Of a DNA stretch of 64,000 nt, positions 34,553 to 43,564 are shown one piece after another. The first letter of the stretch is position 1; each line of letters opens with the position of its first letter. Under the pieces are notes generated by a model that was given only the letters and a program-made list of their open reading frames with translations, made no database searches and was not told where the DNA came from. The translations under genes were made by a program, and so were the position numbers. The stretch is from Bin87 sp965220105 (GTDB taxonomy: Bacteria > Chloroflexota > Dehalococcoidia > Lucifugimonadales > UBA3495), in contig OZ244811.1 of NCBI GenBank assembly GCA_965220105.1, positions 682,001 through 746,000 of the forward strand. Direction: 5' to 3'.

Positions 34553-35707
34553 GTGGAAGTAAGACCTTTCAAAATTGACATTGACCAATCGGTTCTGGAC
34601 GACCTCCAGGCCCGCCTGAACCTGACCCGCTGGCCCGATGAGGTCACCGACTCGGGCTGGGAGTACGGCAGCAACCTGGACTACATGAAGGAACTTGTCG
34701 AGTATTGGCGCACCGATTTCGACTGGCGCGCCCAGGAAGCCAAACTCAACGCCTTCCATCACTTCAAGAGCGAGGTCGACGGCCTGGACATCCACTTCAT
34801 TCGCGAAAGCGGCGTCGGCCCCAACCCCATGCCCCTGGTCATCACCCACGGCTGGCCCAGCTGCTTCTTCGAGATGACCAAGATAATCCCCCTGCTGGCC
34901 GATCCGGGCAGCCACGGCGGCGACCCCGCCGACGCCTTCGACGTGGTGGCTCCATCCCTCCCCGGTTACGGTTTTTCCCAGGCATCCAACGAATCCGGCA
35001 TGCAGGTGCAGAAGGTCGCCGACATGTGGGCCAAGCTCATGACCGAAAACCTGGGTTATCCCCGGTTCTCGGCCCAGGGCGGCGACATCGGCGCCGGAGT
35101 CACCTCTCGCCTGGCCTATGCCCACCACGACAAACTCTACGGCGTCCATCTCACATCCATTACGCGGCCTACGCCTTACCTTGGCCCCGGCTCTGTGCCG
35201 CTGACCGAGGAGGAGGACGCCCTCGTAACCCAGCGTGACCGGTGGTTCTTGTCCGAAGGCGGTTACAACCACATCCAGGGCACCAAACCCCAGACCCTGT
35301 CCTACGGCCTCAACGACTCCCCGGCCGGCCTGTGCGCCTGGATTATCGAGAAATACCGGACCTGGAGCGATTGCCACGGCGACATCGAGAGCCGCTACAC
35401 CAAGGATGAGCTCCTCACCATCGTCACCATCTACTGGGTAACCAACACCATCGGTTCCTCGGTCCGCATGTACAAGGAAAACCAGGGCACCCTCTGGGTC
35501 ATGGAACAGGACGAAAGAGTGCTGGCGCCGGCTGGCGTGGCGTCCTTCCCCCAGGAAATCTCCCGTCCCCCGCGCGAGTGGGCGGAACGTTCCTACGACG
35601 TACGCCGCTGGCAGGAGATGCCCCGGGGCGGCCACTTCGCCGCCCTCGAAGAACCCGGCCTGCTCGCCCACGAAATTCGCGAGTTTTTCCGGTCCCTGCG
35701 CGACTGA
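34553..35707 (+). CDS. Epoxide hydrolase (EHN family)
   Basis: A 384-residue soluble epoxide hydrolase with the N-terminal EHN domain (VLDDLQARLNLTRWPDEV), then the alpha/beta core. The oxyanion motif is THGWPSCFFE, the nucleophile Asp is in QGGDIGAG, and the catalytic His is in RGGHFAALEEP. Lid-region tyrosines are present. Start GTG 34553 has AAGGAG upstream; the frame begins there. It hydrolyses epoxides to diols and may act on products of the flanking LLM monooxygenases. Cytoplasmic; no signal peptide. Confidence 0.94.
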   Translation: MEVRPFKIDIDQSVLDDLQARLNLTRWPDEVTDSGWEYGSNLDYMKELVEYWRTDFDWRAQEAKLNAFHHFKSEVDGLDIHFIRESGVGPNPMPLVITHGWPSCFFEMTKIIPLLADPGSHGGDPADAFDVVAPSLPGYGFSQASNESGMQVQKVADMWAKLMTENLGYPRFSAQGGDIGAGVTSRLAYAHHDKLYGVHLTSITRPTPYLGPGSVPLTEEEDALVTQRDRWFLSEGGYNHIQGTKPQTLSYGLNDSPAGLCAWIIEKYRTWSDCHGDIESRYTKDELLTIVTIYWVTNTIGSSVRMYKENQGTLWVMEQDERVLAPAGVASFPQEISRPPREWAERSYDVRRWQEMPRGGHFAALEEPGLLAHEIREFFRSLRD

Positions 35708-35761
35708 TCCCGACCACCATTGCAGCGAGCACGACGTTTGCATCCCCCTCATGGAGGCGAC

Positions 35762-36847
35762 ATGAAATTCGGAATCTTTACCATCGTTCCCTATCACGAA
35801 GACTTCACCCCGTCCCAGGCGCTAAACGATGCCCTGGACCAGATCCAGTTCGCCGACGAGGCAGGACTTGACGAAGCCTGGCTCGGCGAGCATCGCTTCT
35901 CCCGCCACGGCCTGCTCTCCGGCATCTGGTCCTTCCTGGGCGCCGTTGCCGGACGCACCAGGAACATCCGCATCGGCACCGCCGTCATCGTCCTGCCCCT
36001 GCACAATCCGGTGCTGGTCGCTGAAGAGGTCGCTATGCTGGACGTTATCAGCGGCGGACGCTTCAACTTTGGCATCGGCTCCGGCTACCAGCGCCAGGAA
36101 TTCGACGGCGTGGGCGTCGACATCGACACCAGTCGCGACCGCTTCCAGGAAGCCGTCGACGTCATCATCAAGGCCTGGACCGAAGAGACGCTTACCTACC
36201 ACGGCAAGTTCACCAACGTCGATGACGTCTGGGTACTGCCCAAGCCGGTGCAGACACCATACCCGCCCCTCTTCCAGGCCGTCAGCACCAGCCCGGCCAG
36301 CATCGATTTCGCCGCCAGCCGCGAGATTCAGGTCATCACCGGCGGCCCCACCGACATCCTCGGCCAGGCGCCCGACGTCATCCGCCAATGGCGGGAGCGC
36401 ATGGACCACTACGGCCATCCTCACGCCCATCTCGACCCGCCCATGTCCAAGTCCATCTACGTCGCTCCGACCATGGAGGAAGCCGAGCGCGACCCCATCG
36501 GCCTGGAGGACTTCTCCTCCCGGGTGCTGCGCTCCATCGGCAGCAACGGCGCTCCCATCGGCATGCCCGTCGACAAGGACGGCAACATCGCCAAGGGTTA
36601 CGAGCACTGGGCCAACCGCCAGCAGGACCGGGAACGTCGGGACGACGTTGGCCACGCCGGCCTGCCGCCGCTGCGGGGCACCCCCGAAGTGGTCGCCGAG
36701 CGCCTCAAGCAGGTGCAGGAGGCGGGCATCAACCACGTCTTCGGCAACTTTGGTTTCGCCGGACTCCCCCACGCCAAGGTCATGCGCTCCATCGAACTCT
36801 TCGCAACGGAGGTTATGCCCCACTTTCAGGAAGTTCCGGTAGCCTAG
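35762..36847 (+). CDS. LLM-class flavin-dependent oxidoreductase
   Basis: A 361-residue luciferase-like monooxygenase opening MKFGIFTIVPYHEDF. Typical features are GLDEAWLGEHRFSRHG, RIGTAVIVLPLHNPVLVAEEVAMLD and FGIGSGYQRQEFDGVG. ATG 35762 follows GGAGG by 4 bp; the longer frame from TTG 35720 is not preferred. It lies 54 bp after the epoxide hydrolase stop and before the branched-chain transporter genes. Confidence 0.93.
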   Translation: MKFGIFTIVPYHEDFTPSQALNDALDQIQFADEAGLDEAWLGEHRFSRHGLLSGIWSFLGAVAGRTRNIRIGTAVIVLPLHNPVLVAEEVAMLDVISGGRFNFGIGSGYQRQEFDGVGVDIDTSRDRFQEAVDVIIKAWTEETLTYHGKFTNVDDVWVLPKPVQTPYPPLFQAVSTSPASIDFAASREIQVITGGPTDILGQAPDVIRQWRERMDHYGHPHAHLDPPMSKSIYVAPTMEEAERDPIGLEDFSSRVLRSIGSNGAPIGMPVDKDGNIAKGYEHWANRQQDRERRDDVGHAGLPPLRGTPEVVAERLKQVQEAGINHVFGNFGFAGLPHAKVMRSIELFATEVMPHFQEVPVA

Positions 36848-36956
36848 CCGGCCCATTCTTCGGCTTCCCCGGACCAACTTCCCGGAATCAACTTCCCGGG
36901 ACCAAATCCCCGCAACTGGCCAATGCTCGCATCCCGCCAATCGTTTCGGAGCAAAC

Positions 36957-37745
36957 GTGACTGACCAAGCGCCCATCCTGGAAATCAGGGACGTGGTGAA
37001 GGACTTCGGCGGGGTGCGGGCCGTTGACCACTGTACGCTCAACATCATGCCCGGCAATATCACCGGCCTGATCGGGCCGAACGGCGCCGGCAAAACCACC
37101 CTGTTCAACCTGATATCCGGCGCAATTCCGCCCACCGGCGGACAGATTCTCTTCCAGGGCCGCCGTATCGACGGCATGGAAATGCACCAGACCTTCGGGC
37201 TGGGTCTCATGCGTACCTTCCAAATTCCACGGGAGATGAAACGCATGACCGTCCTGGAAAACCTGATGCTCGTGCCCGCTCCCCAGGCCGGCGAGCGCAT
37301 CTGGTCGTCCTGGTTCCTGCCCTGGCTGGTGCAACGCCAGGAACGACGCATCGAGCGCCAGGCCCTGGACGTGCTGGACTTTGTCAACCTCGGCCACCTG
37401 GCCAACGAATACGCCGGGAACCTCTCCGGCGGCCAGAAAAAGCTGCTGGAATTGGCCAGAACCCTCATGGCCGAGCCCAAACTGGTGCTGCTGGACGAAC
37501 CCGCTGCCGGCGTCAACCGCACCCTGCTGCGCGACCTGTCTGCCAACATACTGACCGCCAGCGTCGAGCGTGATATCACCTTCGTTATCATCGAGCACGA
37601 CATGCAGTTCGTCATGCACATGTGCGATCCCGTCATAGTCATGGCCAATGGGAGCGTGATCGCCGAGGGTACCCCGACGCAGGTGCAGGAGGACCCCCAG
37701 GTGCTCGAAGCCTATCTGGGAGGAGCCCGCCTTGGCGCTGCTTGA
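36957..37745 (+). CDS. livG: Branched-chain amino acid-type ABC transporter ATPase LivG
   Basis: A 262-residue ATPase with Walker A GPNGAGKTTLFN, signature LSGGQKKLLE and Walker B LVLLDEPAAGVN. The C-terminus EGTPTQVQEDPQVLEAYLG is typical of LivG. GTG start 36957 follows CGGAG. The stop overlaps the livF start region. It belongs to livG-F-H-M. Ligand unknown; members of this family also import amides, urea, aromatic acids and other small organics. Confidence 0.93.
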   Translation: MTDQAPILEIRDVVKDFGGVRAVDHCTLNIMPGNITGLIGPNGAGKTTLFNLISGAIPPTGGQILFQGRRIDGMEMHQTFGLGLMRTFQIPREMKRMTVLENLMLVPAPQAGERIWSSWFLPWLVQRQERRIERQALDVLDFVNLGHLANEYAGNLSGGQKKLLELARTLMAEPKLVLLDEPAAGVNRTLLRDLSANILTASVERDITFVIIEHDMQFVMHMCDPVIVMANGSVIAEGTPTQVQEDPQVLEAYLGGARLGAA

Positions 37746-38436
37746 AGTCTCCGAGGTGGTGGCCGGCTACGGGGAGACCGAAATCCTCCACGGCGTTTCC
37801 ATCATGGTTGACCAGGCGGAGATAGTCACCATCATCGGCCCCAACGGCTGCGGCAAGTCCACCTTGATGAAGGCCATCGTTGGCCTGGTGCGCGTCCGGA
37901 CCGGCAGCGTCGTTTTCCGCGACCGCGACATCTCCGACCAACCCCCCGAACGAATCGTCCGCACCGGCCTCTGTTACGTCCCCCAGTCCAGCAACGTTTT
38001 CCCGTCGATGAGCATTCGGGAGAACCTGGAAATGGGGGCTTTCATTCTTGACGGCGACTACTCCGGGCGCATTGACGCCATGTTCGAACTGTTTCCCGAC
38101 CTGGCTCGCCGCCCCGGCCAGAAAGCCGGCAGCCTCTCCGGCGGGCAGCGCCAGATGCTAGCCATCGCCCGCGCCCTCATGCTGGACCCAGCCCTCCTGC
38201 TCCTGGATGAACCCTCCGCCGGCCTGTCCCCGGTGATGATGGGCACCGTCTTCGAACGCATCCGCGACATCAATCAGACCGGCGTCGCCCTGCTGCTGGT
38301 GGAACAGAACGCCCGCCAGGCGCTCAGCATGTCCCACCGCGGATACATCCTGGTAGCCGGCGAAAACCGCCTGGAAGACACGGGCCAGGATTTGCTGAAC
38401 AACCCGGAAGTTGCCAGCCTGTACCTGGGCGGATAG
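37732..38436 (+). CDS. livF: Branched-chain amino acid-type ABC transporter ATPase LivF
   Basis: A 234-residue ATPase with Walker A GPNGCGKSTL, signature LSGGQRQML and Walker B LLLLDEPSAGLSP. The start is TTG 37732, overlapping livG by 14 bp. The protein ends LNNPEVASLYLGG, a normal LivF end. It pairs with LivG as the ATPase dimer of the transporter. Confidence 0.93.
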   Translation: MALLEVSEVVAGYGETEILHGVSIMVDQAEIVTIIGPNGCGKSTLMKAIVGLVRVRTGSVVFRDRDISDQPPERIVRTGLCYVPQSSNVFPSMSIRENLEMGAFILDGDYSGRIDAMFELFPDLARRPGQKAGSLSGGQRQMLAIARALMLDPALLLLDEPSAGLSPVMMGTVFERIRDINQTGVALLLVEQNARQALSMSHRGYILVAGENRLEDTGQDLLNNPEVASLYLGG

Positions 38437-38443
38437 ACGCATC

Positions 38444-39472
38444 TTGCTGTCGTCCATACTAGATGCCGCGTGGCGATTCAGCCGCAGCTGGACGCCAGCG
38501 CACACTGCGGTTGCCATTGTTGTGGTCGCCATCATCATCGGATTCCTCCCCTTTGTGAAGATGGGGCTGGTGGTCAACGGCGTTTTACTGGGCGCGATTA
38601 TTGCGCTGGGAGCCATCGGACTCACGCTGATCTATGGGATATTGAACTTCGCCAACATTGCCCACGGCGACTACATGACCATGGGAGCATACGCAGCGCT
38701 TTTCATCGTGGGCAGCATCCTTCCTCGTTTGGGACTGGAGTCCAGCGGTTTCGGGCCCTTCACCTTCGGATACCCTTTGCTCATCGCATTGCCGGTCGGC
38801 GTGGCGGCGGTGGCCGTCCTGGCAGTGGCGGTGGATGTGGCTGTTTACCGTCGGCTCAGGAACCGGGGCGTGAATGCCGTCGTGCTGTCGATGGCTTCTC
38901 TGGGCGTGGCGATTGCGATGCGCGGGTTGGTGCAGGTCATCTGGAGCGGCGATACACAGAGCTACCCCAGGGAGTCCAAGCCGGTTTACCACCTGCCGAT
39001 GGACGTGCGGATACCCCCCGACGCCATTTTCGTGGCCATCATAGCCATCATTCTGGTGGTGGCGGTGTACCTGATATTGAACCGGACCAAGATGGGCAAG
39101 GCCATGCGCGCCACCGCCGACAACCCCGACCTGGCGCTGGTCAGCGGCATCGACACTCGGCGGGTCATCTGGGCCACCTGGATAATGGGCGCCGTCCTGG
39201 CGGGCACGGCGGGGATTCTGCTGGGGGTATATCAGGCGCAACTAATGCCAATAATGGGTTGGAAGTTTCTGCTGCCCCTTTTCGCCGCCGTAATCCTGGG
39301 CGGCATCGGCAACCCTTATGGCGCGCTGGTGGGCGCTTTTGTCATCGGGGTTACGTCTGAGGTGTCCACCCAATGGATTAACCCCAGTTACAAACCAGCG
39401 GTGGCGTTTGGGATTATGATAGCGATGCTGCTCGTAAGACCACGAGGCTTGTTTGGCGGCGGCAGAAATTGA
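38444..39472 (+). CDS. livH: Branched-chain amino acid-type ABC transporter permease LivH
   Basis: A 342-residue inner-membrane permease with about eight to ten hydrophobic helices. The LivH signature is seen in IGLTLIYGILNFANIAHGD and later in AVILGGIGNPYGALVGAFVIG. TTG 38444, 7 bp after the livF stop, is the preferred start; a TTG at 38411 is an in-frame alternative. Typical LivH length is about 290-310 residues, so the N-terminus carries an extra helix. Confidence 0.9.
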   Translation: MLSSILDAAWRFSRSWTPAHTAVAIVVVAIIIGFLPFVKMGLVVNGVLLGAIIALGAIGLTLIYGILNFANIAHGDYMTMGAYAALFIVGSILPRLGLESSGFGPFTFGYPLLIALPVGVAAVAVLAVAVDVAVYRRLRNRGVNAVVLSMASLGVAIAMRGLVQVIWSGDTQSYPRESKPVYHLPMDVRIPPDAIFVAIIAIILVVAVYLILNRTKMGKAMRATADNPDLALVSGIDTRRVIWATWIMGAVLAGTAGILLGVYQAQLMPIMGWKFLLPLFAAVILGGIGNPYGALVGAFVIGVTSEVSTQWINPSYKPAVAFGIMIAMLLVRPRGLFGGGRN

Positions 39473-39525
39473 TGACCATAGGCCGGGTTGGGCAAACTGG
39501 CAGAGCAATCGGATAGACAGACGCG

Positions 39526-40509
39526 ATGGAAATTGTAGGGATTCTCAACTACCTGGTGGGCTTCGCCATTATGGCGGGCATCTACTCGATCTTCTCCCTG
39601 GGTCTGAACGTGCATTGGGGGTTCACCGGCCTTTTCAATATCGGTATCGCCGGGTTCTTTGCGCTGGGAGCCTACACCAGCGCGCTGCTAACGACCCGGC
39701 CTCCCGACCCGGCGCTGGCCGAAGATTTCATCTTTGGCGGCAATTGGTCGCAACTGGCGTTTCTGGACCTGGGGTTCGACCTGTGGTTCTTCCTGGGCCT
39801 GGCGGCGGCGGCCCTGGTGTGCGGCATCATCGCCCTGCCGATCGGCTACGTTACGCTGCGGCTCCGCGATGACTACTTGGCCATTGCCACGCTGGGCATC
39901 GCCGAAACGTCCCGGCTGTTCTTTCTCAACGAGAAATGGGTGGCCAACGGCTCGAAAGGGCTGTTGCTGCATAAGAAATTTCTCGGGGACCTGGTATCCC
40001 CGGAACACTACGACTATCTGTATCTGGTAGTGATAGTGGCGGCGATCGTGATGCTGTATCTGGCGGTGGACCGGGCGGTCAAATCGCCCTGGGGTCGGGT
40101 GTTGCGGGCCATCCGGGAGGACGAAACCGCCGCCGGAGCCAGCGGGAAGGACGTGTTCAAGTTCAAACTACAGGCGTTCATTCTGGGGGCCGTAATTATG
40201 GGAATCGGCGGGGCGCTGTTCGCCCACCACTTCCAGTTCCTCGCTCCGATCACCTTTGACCCGCTGCTGGCCACTTTCGTCATCTGGGCCATGCTGATGG
40301 TAGGTGGGGCGGGAAACAACCTGGGTGCGATTCTGGGGGCTTTTGTAGTGTGGGGAATCTGGACTGGAACACAGTTTTTGCCCGGTTTTTTGTCCGATCC
40401 CAACTTGCGATTCTTTATGATCGGAGCGCTCATTGTTGCCGTTATGCTGATACGGCCCGGAGGCATACTGAGCGAAGAACGGCGCGTCAGTCGGGCGTCC
40501 GAAACATAA
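39526..40509 (+). CDS. livM: Branched-chain amino acid-type ABC transporter permease LivM
   Basis: A 327-residue permease with multiple hydrophobic helices. The motif LNVHWGFTGLFNIGIAGFFALGAYTSA is LivM-like (seen in parts: GFTGLFNIGIAGF and LGAYTSALL), and LRLRDDYLAIATLGIAE is a second. The C-terminus FFMIGALIVAVMLIRPGGILSEERR is typical. It follows livH by 53 bp. It completes a four-gene livGFHM set. Confidence 0.93.
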   Translation: MEIVGILNYLVGFAIMAGIYSIFSLGLNVHWGFTGLFNIGIAGFFALGAYTSALLTTRPPDPALAEDFIFGGNWSQLAFLDLGFDLWFFLGLAAAALVCGIIALPIGYVTLRLRDDYLAIATLGIAETSRLFFLNEKWVANGSKGLLLHKKFLGDLVSPEHYDYLYLVVIVAAIVMLYLAVDRAVKSPWGRVLRAIREDETAAGASGKDVFKFKLQAFILGAVIMGIGGALFAHHFQFLAPITFDPLLATFVIWAMLMVGGAGNNLGAILGAFVVWGIWTGTQFLPGFLSDPNLRFFMIGALIVAVMLIRPGGILSEERRVSRASET

Positions 40510-40537
40510 CGGCCAACCCGTCGAATACCACCAATGC

Positions 40538-40565
40538 GTAGGGGCGACGCATCCGTCGCCCCTAC
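40538..40565. terminator. Perfect 12-bp hairpin between livM and livK (bidirectional terminator)
   Basis: gtaggggcgacg - catc - cgtcgcccctac, a perfect 12-bp stem with a 4-nt loop, between two convergent genes. There is no long T-tract, so it may instead be a small extragenic palindrome, but its place between converging stops fits a shared terminator. Confidence 0.7.
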
Positions 40566-40586
40566 CAAACCCGCCGTCTTACGCTG

Positions 40587-41957
40587 CTACGGCAACTCGA
40601 ACCGTCCGGTGGACTTGATCTCCCCGCCGGAGATGGTCCAGATTTCGATGGTGCCGAACACGTCCCCGTTTTCGTCGAAATCCACGATGCCGCCCGCTCC
40701 CTCGTAGTTGATGTCTTTGCCTTCGGCAATCAGGCTTAACGCCCTGGCGATGCCCTCGCGTCCGGGTCCGACGGCCTCTCCGGGAGCGTTGGCTACGTCT
40801 CGAATGGCGTCGCGGATGGCGGCGGAATCGGTGGTGGTGCCGGCTTTGGCGGCCGCCAGCGCAATCAACACCGTCGCGTCATAATGTTCCGCCATGAAGG
40901 GATGGGAAACTGGAAAGCCGTAATGCTCCTCGTAAGCGCTTTCAAACGCGTCCTGTTCCGGCCGTCCGGGGCTGCCCTGCGCGGTGCCCAGCGAACCGTC
41001 CAGTGCATCCCAAGCATTGATTTCGTCAATCCACTCGGCGCCCTTGGTGCCGTCGGCAAACAGGAAATTGTCGGCGAGTCCACTTTCCAGCGCTTCCCGA
41101 ATATACACTCTCGCCTGCCCGGTGTAGCTCAGCACTGCCAGCACGTCGGGGTCGCCTTCGGTCGCCTTTTCCAGCTCGGAAACGTAGGTGGGCTGCACGT
41201 CCTCGTGGGGAACCCGGGCAGTTACGGTTCCGCCCAACTCGGTAAAACTCTGCTCAAACTGGTCGGCTAAACCTTCGCCGTAGGCGTTGTTGACGTACAT
41301 GATACCGACCTTTTGGTAGCCTTCCTCATTCGCAACGCGAGCCAGTACCACACCCTGGGAAGCGTCGGACGGCGTGGTGCGGAAGACGAAATCATCGTCT
41401 GCCAGGGTGGTGATGGCCGGCGCCGTTGACGCGCCCGAGACGATCAGCCGCTGTTTGGGTATGGCGACGGCCTGTGCCACCGCCAGGGTAACGCCGCTGG
41501 AAAGGGCTCCTACCAACGCCACTGCATTTTCAACGTCCACCAGGGCTCGCGCCGAGTCCACGCCCTGCACCGGATTCACGCCGGTATCGCGGCTGATGAT
41601 AACCATAGAACCGCCCTGCACTCCACCAGCGAGGTTGACGTGATTGGCTGCCAGATCCACCGAGTTACGCAACGGCGGGCCAAACTCGGTAAGCGAGCCG
41701 GTAAACGCGTTGAGGTTGCCCACCACCAACGGCGGCAACGCCTCCATCTGCACCTCTACCGTGGTTTTTACCTCGCGGGTTACCTGTACTTCCTTAGTAA
41801 TCTCTTGAGTGACGATTTGCGTTACAGGTACTTCTTGGGTAACGATCTGCGTCACCGGCACTTCCCTGACTTCAGGCGCCGCCGGCGTGCACGCCACGGA
41901 AACCAGGATTGCCATGGCTGCCAGCAGCGAGACGACCAGCCCTATCCTCAATCTCAT
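40587..41957 (-). CDS. livK: Branched-chain amino acid-type ABC transporter substrate-binding lipoprotein LivK
   Basis: A 456-residue binding protein with a lipoprotein signal (lipobox VSVAC near residue 22). A Thr/Val/Glu-rich stalk follows at about 30-66, with the repeat VPVTQIVTQE occurring twice and then TKEVQVTREV. Such stalks are common in Chloroflexota lipoproteins. The binding domain starts PLVVGNLNAFTGSLTEFGPP, a typical type I fold (LNAFTG), and has PKQRLIVSGASTAPAI. ATG 41957 has GGAGGGAG upstream. The gene converges on the livGFHM operon rather than being part of it. Its ligand is unknown. Confidence 0.92.
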   Translation of the reverse strand: MRLRIGLVVSLLAAMAILVSVACTPAAPEVREVPVTQIVTQEVPVTQIVTQEITKEVQVTREVKTTVEVQMEALPPLVVGNLNAFTGSLTEFGPPLRNSVDLAANHVNLAGGVQGGSMVIISRDTGVNPVQGVDSARALVDVENAVALVGALSSGVTLAVAQAVAIPKQRLIVSGASTAPAITTLADDDFVFRTTPSDASQGVVLARVANEEGYQKVGIMYVNNAYGEGLADQFEQSFTELGGTVTARVPHEDVQPTYVSELEKATEGDPDVLAVLSYTGQARVYIREALESGLADNFLFADGTKGAEWIDEINAWDALDGSLGTAQGSPGRPEQDAFESAYEEHYGFPVSHPFMAEHYDATVLIALAAAKAGTTTDSAAIRDAIRDVANAPGEAVGPGREGIARALSLIAEGKDINYEGAGGIVDFDENGDVFGTIEIWTISGGEIKSTGRFELP

Positions 41958-42100
41958 TATCGAATCTCCCTCCAATGTCCGGCCATAAATATGGGTGGAT
42001 TCAATGGCCCGTAATTTCGTGCGGCATATTATATTACCCAGCCAGAAATGTACAACCGACTCGCCGGCCCCACGCAGGGCCTTTCGATTGGCCCCTAATG

Positions 42101-42230
42101 TCATTGCGAGGAGCGAAGCGACGTGGCAATCTCGATCCGGTAGCCGGGTTTGCTTCGCCAACGAGATTGCCACGCTGCGCTCGCAATGACAAAGTGGTTA
42201 GGCTCGCAATGACAAAGTGGGCACGCATGA
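42101..42230. repeat. Dispersed palindromic repeat, copy E with duplicated end
   Basis: Arms tcattgcgaggagcgaagcgacgtggcaatctcg and cgagattgccacgctgcgctcgcaatgac. The right end is duplicated: tcgcaatgacaaagtggt then ggctcgcaatgacaaagtgg. It fills much of the 297-bp gap upstream of livK. Confidence 0.8.
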
Positions 42231-42254
42231 GACTCACCGGCCCCGTTACAACCG

Positions 42255-43286
42255 TCACCGGGCGGCAGCCAGCGTTGTGCCCGTGAAGAACCGTTCGATG
42301 ACCAGATCGACGAAATTCCGGCCCATCAACTTGTAACCCTCGGCGTTGGGATGCAGGTCGTCCGGTAGCAGGTGCGCCAGGTCCGGCCCGAACAGTTCCA
42401 GCCCGTCCACGTAGTGCAGGTTACCGTCGCCCCGACCCTGCATGGCATCCACCGCCTCGGCCACTTCCACCCGCATCTGCGTGAGCGTGAACTCGGCGGC
42501 GTTGGGCGTGTGCTCCCGGGGCGGCGAGAAGATGGGCGAAATGACAACCAAGGGCGTGTCGGGGTGCTTCTCCCGCACGATGTGCACAAACCCGATGATT
42601 GCCGGCATGAAAGTACGGGAGTTCATGCTGGCCGCGTTGTGCACGTTGATGCCCAATTTCAGCGAAAGATAGTCCGCCGGCAGCTCGCGAATCATGCGGG
42701 CCACCATGGGTTCCAGGTGGCAACCGCCCCCGTATCCCAGGCAGGTCAGGTTCAGCCCGCTCTGCCGCGCCGCCACCGCCGGCCAGGTCTGGCTGGGACT
42801 CTCCGCCGTGCGGCAATGCGTGATGGAGCTGCCGTAGGTCACCCACCGGGGGCGCGTGTCCTCGTAGGGCTCCACTCCGGCCCCGTCGGTAATTTCCAGA
42901 CCGTGCAACCGGAACTCCCCGTGCTGAGGCAGCCACAACTCGATCAGTTTCCTTCCCGACGGCAGGCCGTCAAACCGGAATCCGTCCCGCCCGTCCAGGG
43001 GCGCTGAACCAAAGGACTCGCCGTCGCAGTACAGGTCAATCGGGCTGCCCGGGTCGGGATCGCCAACCCACGGCTGCACCGATCCGGCCACCAGCTCGGT
43101 ATCGCTGTGGAACGAAATCCGCACCCCGGCCGGCATCGCTGCCCGGTCCCGCAGCGCATCGGGAGGGAAGAGCGCCAACTCCTGGTAGGGCAGACGCCAC
43201 GGCATCGTCCAATGCTCGGTTCGGTTGAACGATATCGCTCCTTGCCAGGTTAAACCCGGATGGTCAGGTCGAATTGTCTGAGGCAT
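42255..43286 (-). CDS. SGNH/GDSL-family hydrolase
   Basis: A 343-residue protein with an N-terminal beta-rich region (WRLPYQELALFPPD...) and a C-terminal SGNH hydrolase domain. Nucleophile Ser is in VTYGSSITH, the oxyanion Gly in GYGGGC, the Asn in LKLGINVHN, and the Asp/His pair in PDDLHPNAEGY. These are the four SGNH blocks. ATG 43286 has AGGAGG 7-8 bp upstream. Esterase or carbohydrate deacetylase activity is plausible. No signal peptide. Next to a GMC oxidoreductase running the other way. Confidence 0.9.
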   Translation of the reverse strand: MPQTIRPDHPGLTWQGAISFNRTEHWTMPWRLPYQELALFPPDALRDRAAMPAGVRISFHSDTELVAGSVQPWVGDPDPGSPIDLYCDGESFGSAPLDGRDGFRFDGLPSGRKLIELWLPQHGEFRLHGLEITDGAGVEPYEDTRPRWVTYGSSITHCRTAESPSQTWPAVAARQSGLNLTCLGYGGGCHLEPMVARMIRELPADYLSLKLGINVHNAASMNSRTFMPAIIGFVHIVREKHPDTPLVVISPIFSPPREHTPNAAEFTLTQMRVEVAEAVDAMQGRGDGNLHYVDGLELFGPDLAHLLPDDLHPNAEGYKLMGRNFVDLVIERFFTGTTLAAAR

Positions 43287-43348
43287 GTGTGTCCTCCTGA
43301 TGCTGTCGTTTTAGCGTCGTGTCGACAGTGTAACCCGCCACCACACCT

Positions 43349-43436
43349 CATGCGCGCCCACTTTGCCATTGCGAGCCTAACCACTTTGTCATTGCGAGCG
43401 TAGCGTGGCAATCTCGTCATCGTAGCAACGGCGCCC
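43349..43436. repeat. Dispersed palindromic repeat, partial copy F
   Basis: catgcgcgcccactttgccattgcgagcc and then ccactttgtcattgcgagcgtagcgtggcaatctcg: one arm with a duplicated outer end, no second arm. Located between the SGNH gene and the GMC oxidoreductase gene. Confidence 0.75.
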
Positions 43437-43564
43437 CCCGAGTTCAAATGCTGGTGGAAAAGTCGCGACCAATCAAGTATGATTGCACAAAATCGCCGAC
43501 CCATTTTCCGGGCTTCAAGTACGCTAGCGCACGGCTGGACCATCCTGCGGAAAGGAGAAACGTT

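Noticed and set aside
34490..35797. A 435-residue minus-strand frame
   Set aside because: Antisense shadow of the epoxide hydrolase, whose catalytic residues are clear on the plus strand.
35822..37648. A 608-residue minus-strand frame
   Set aside because: It lies antisense across the LLM gene and livG, which both have clear family motifs. High GC makes long antisense frames common here.
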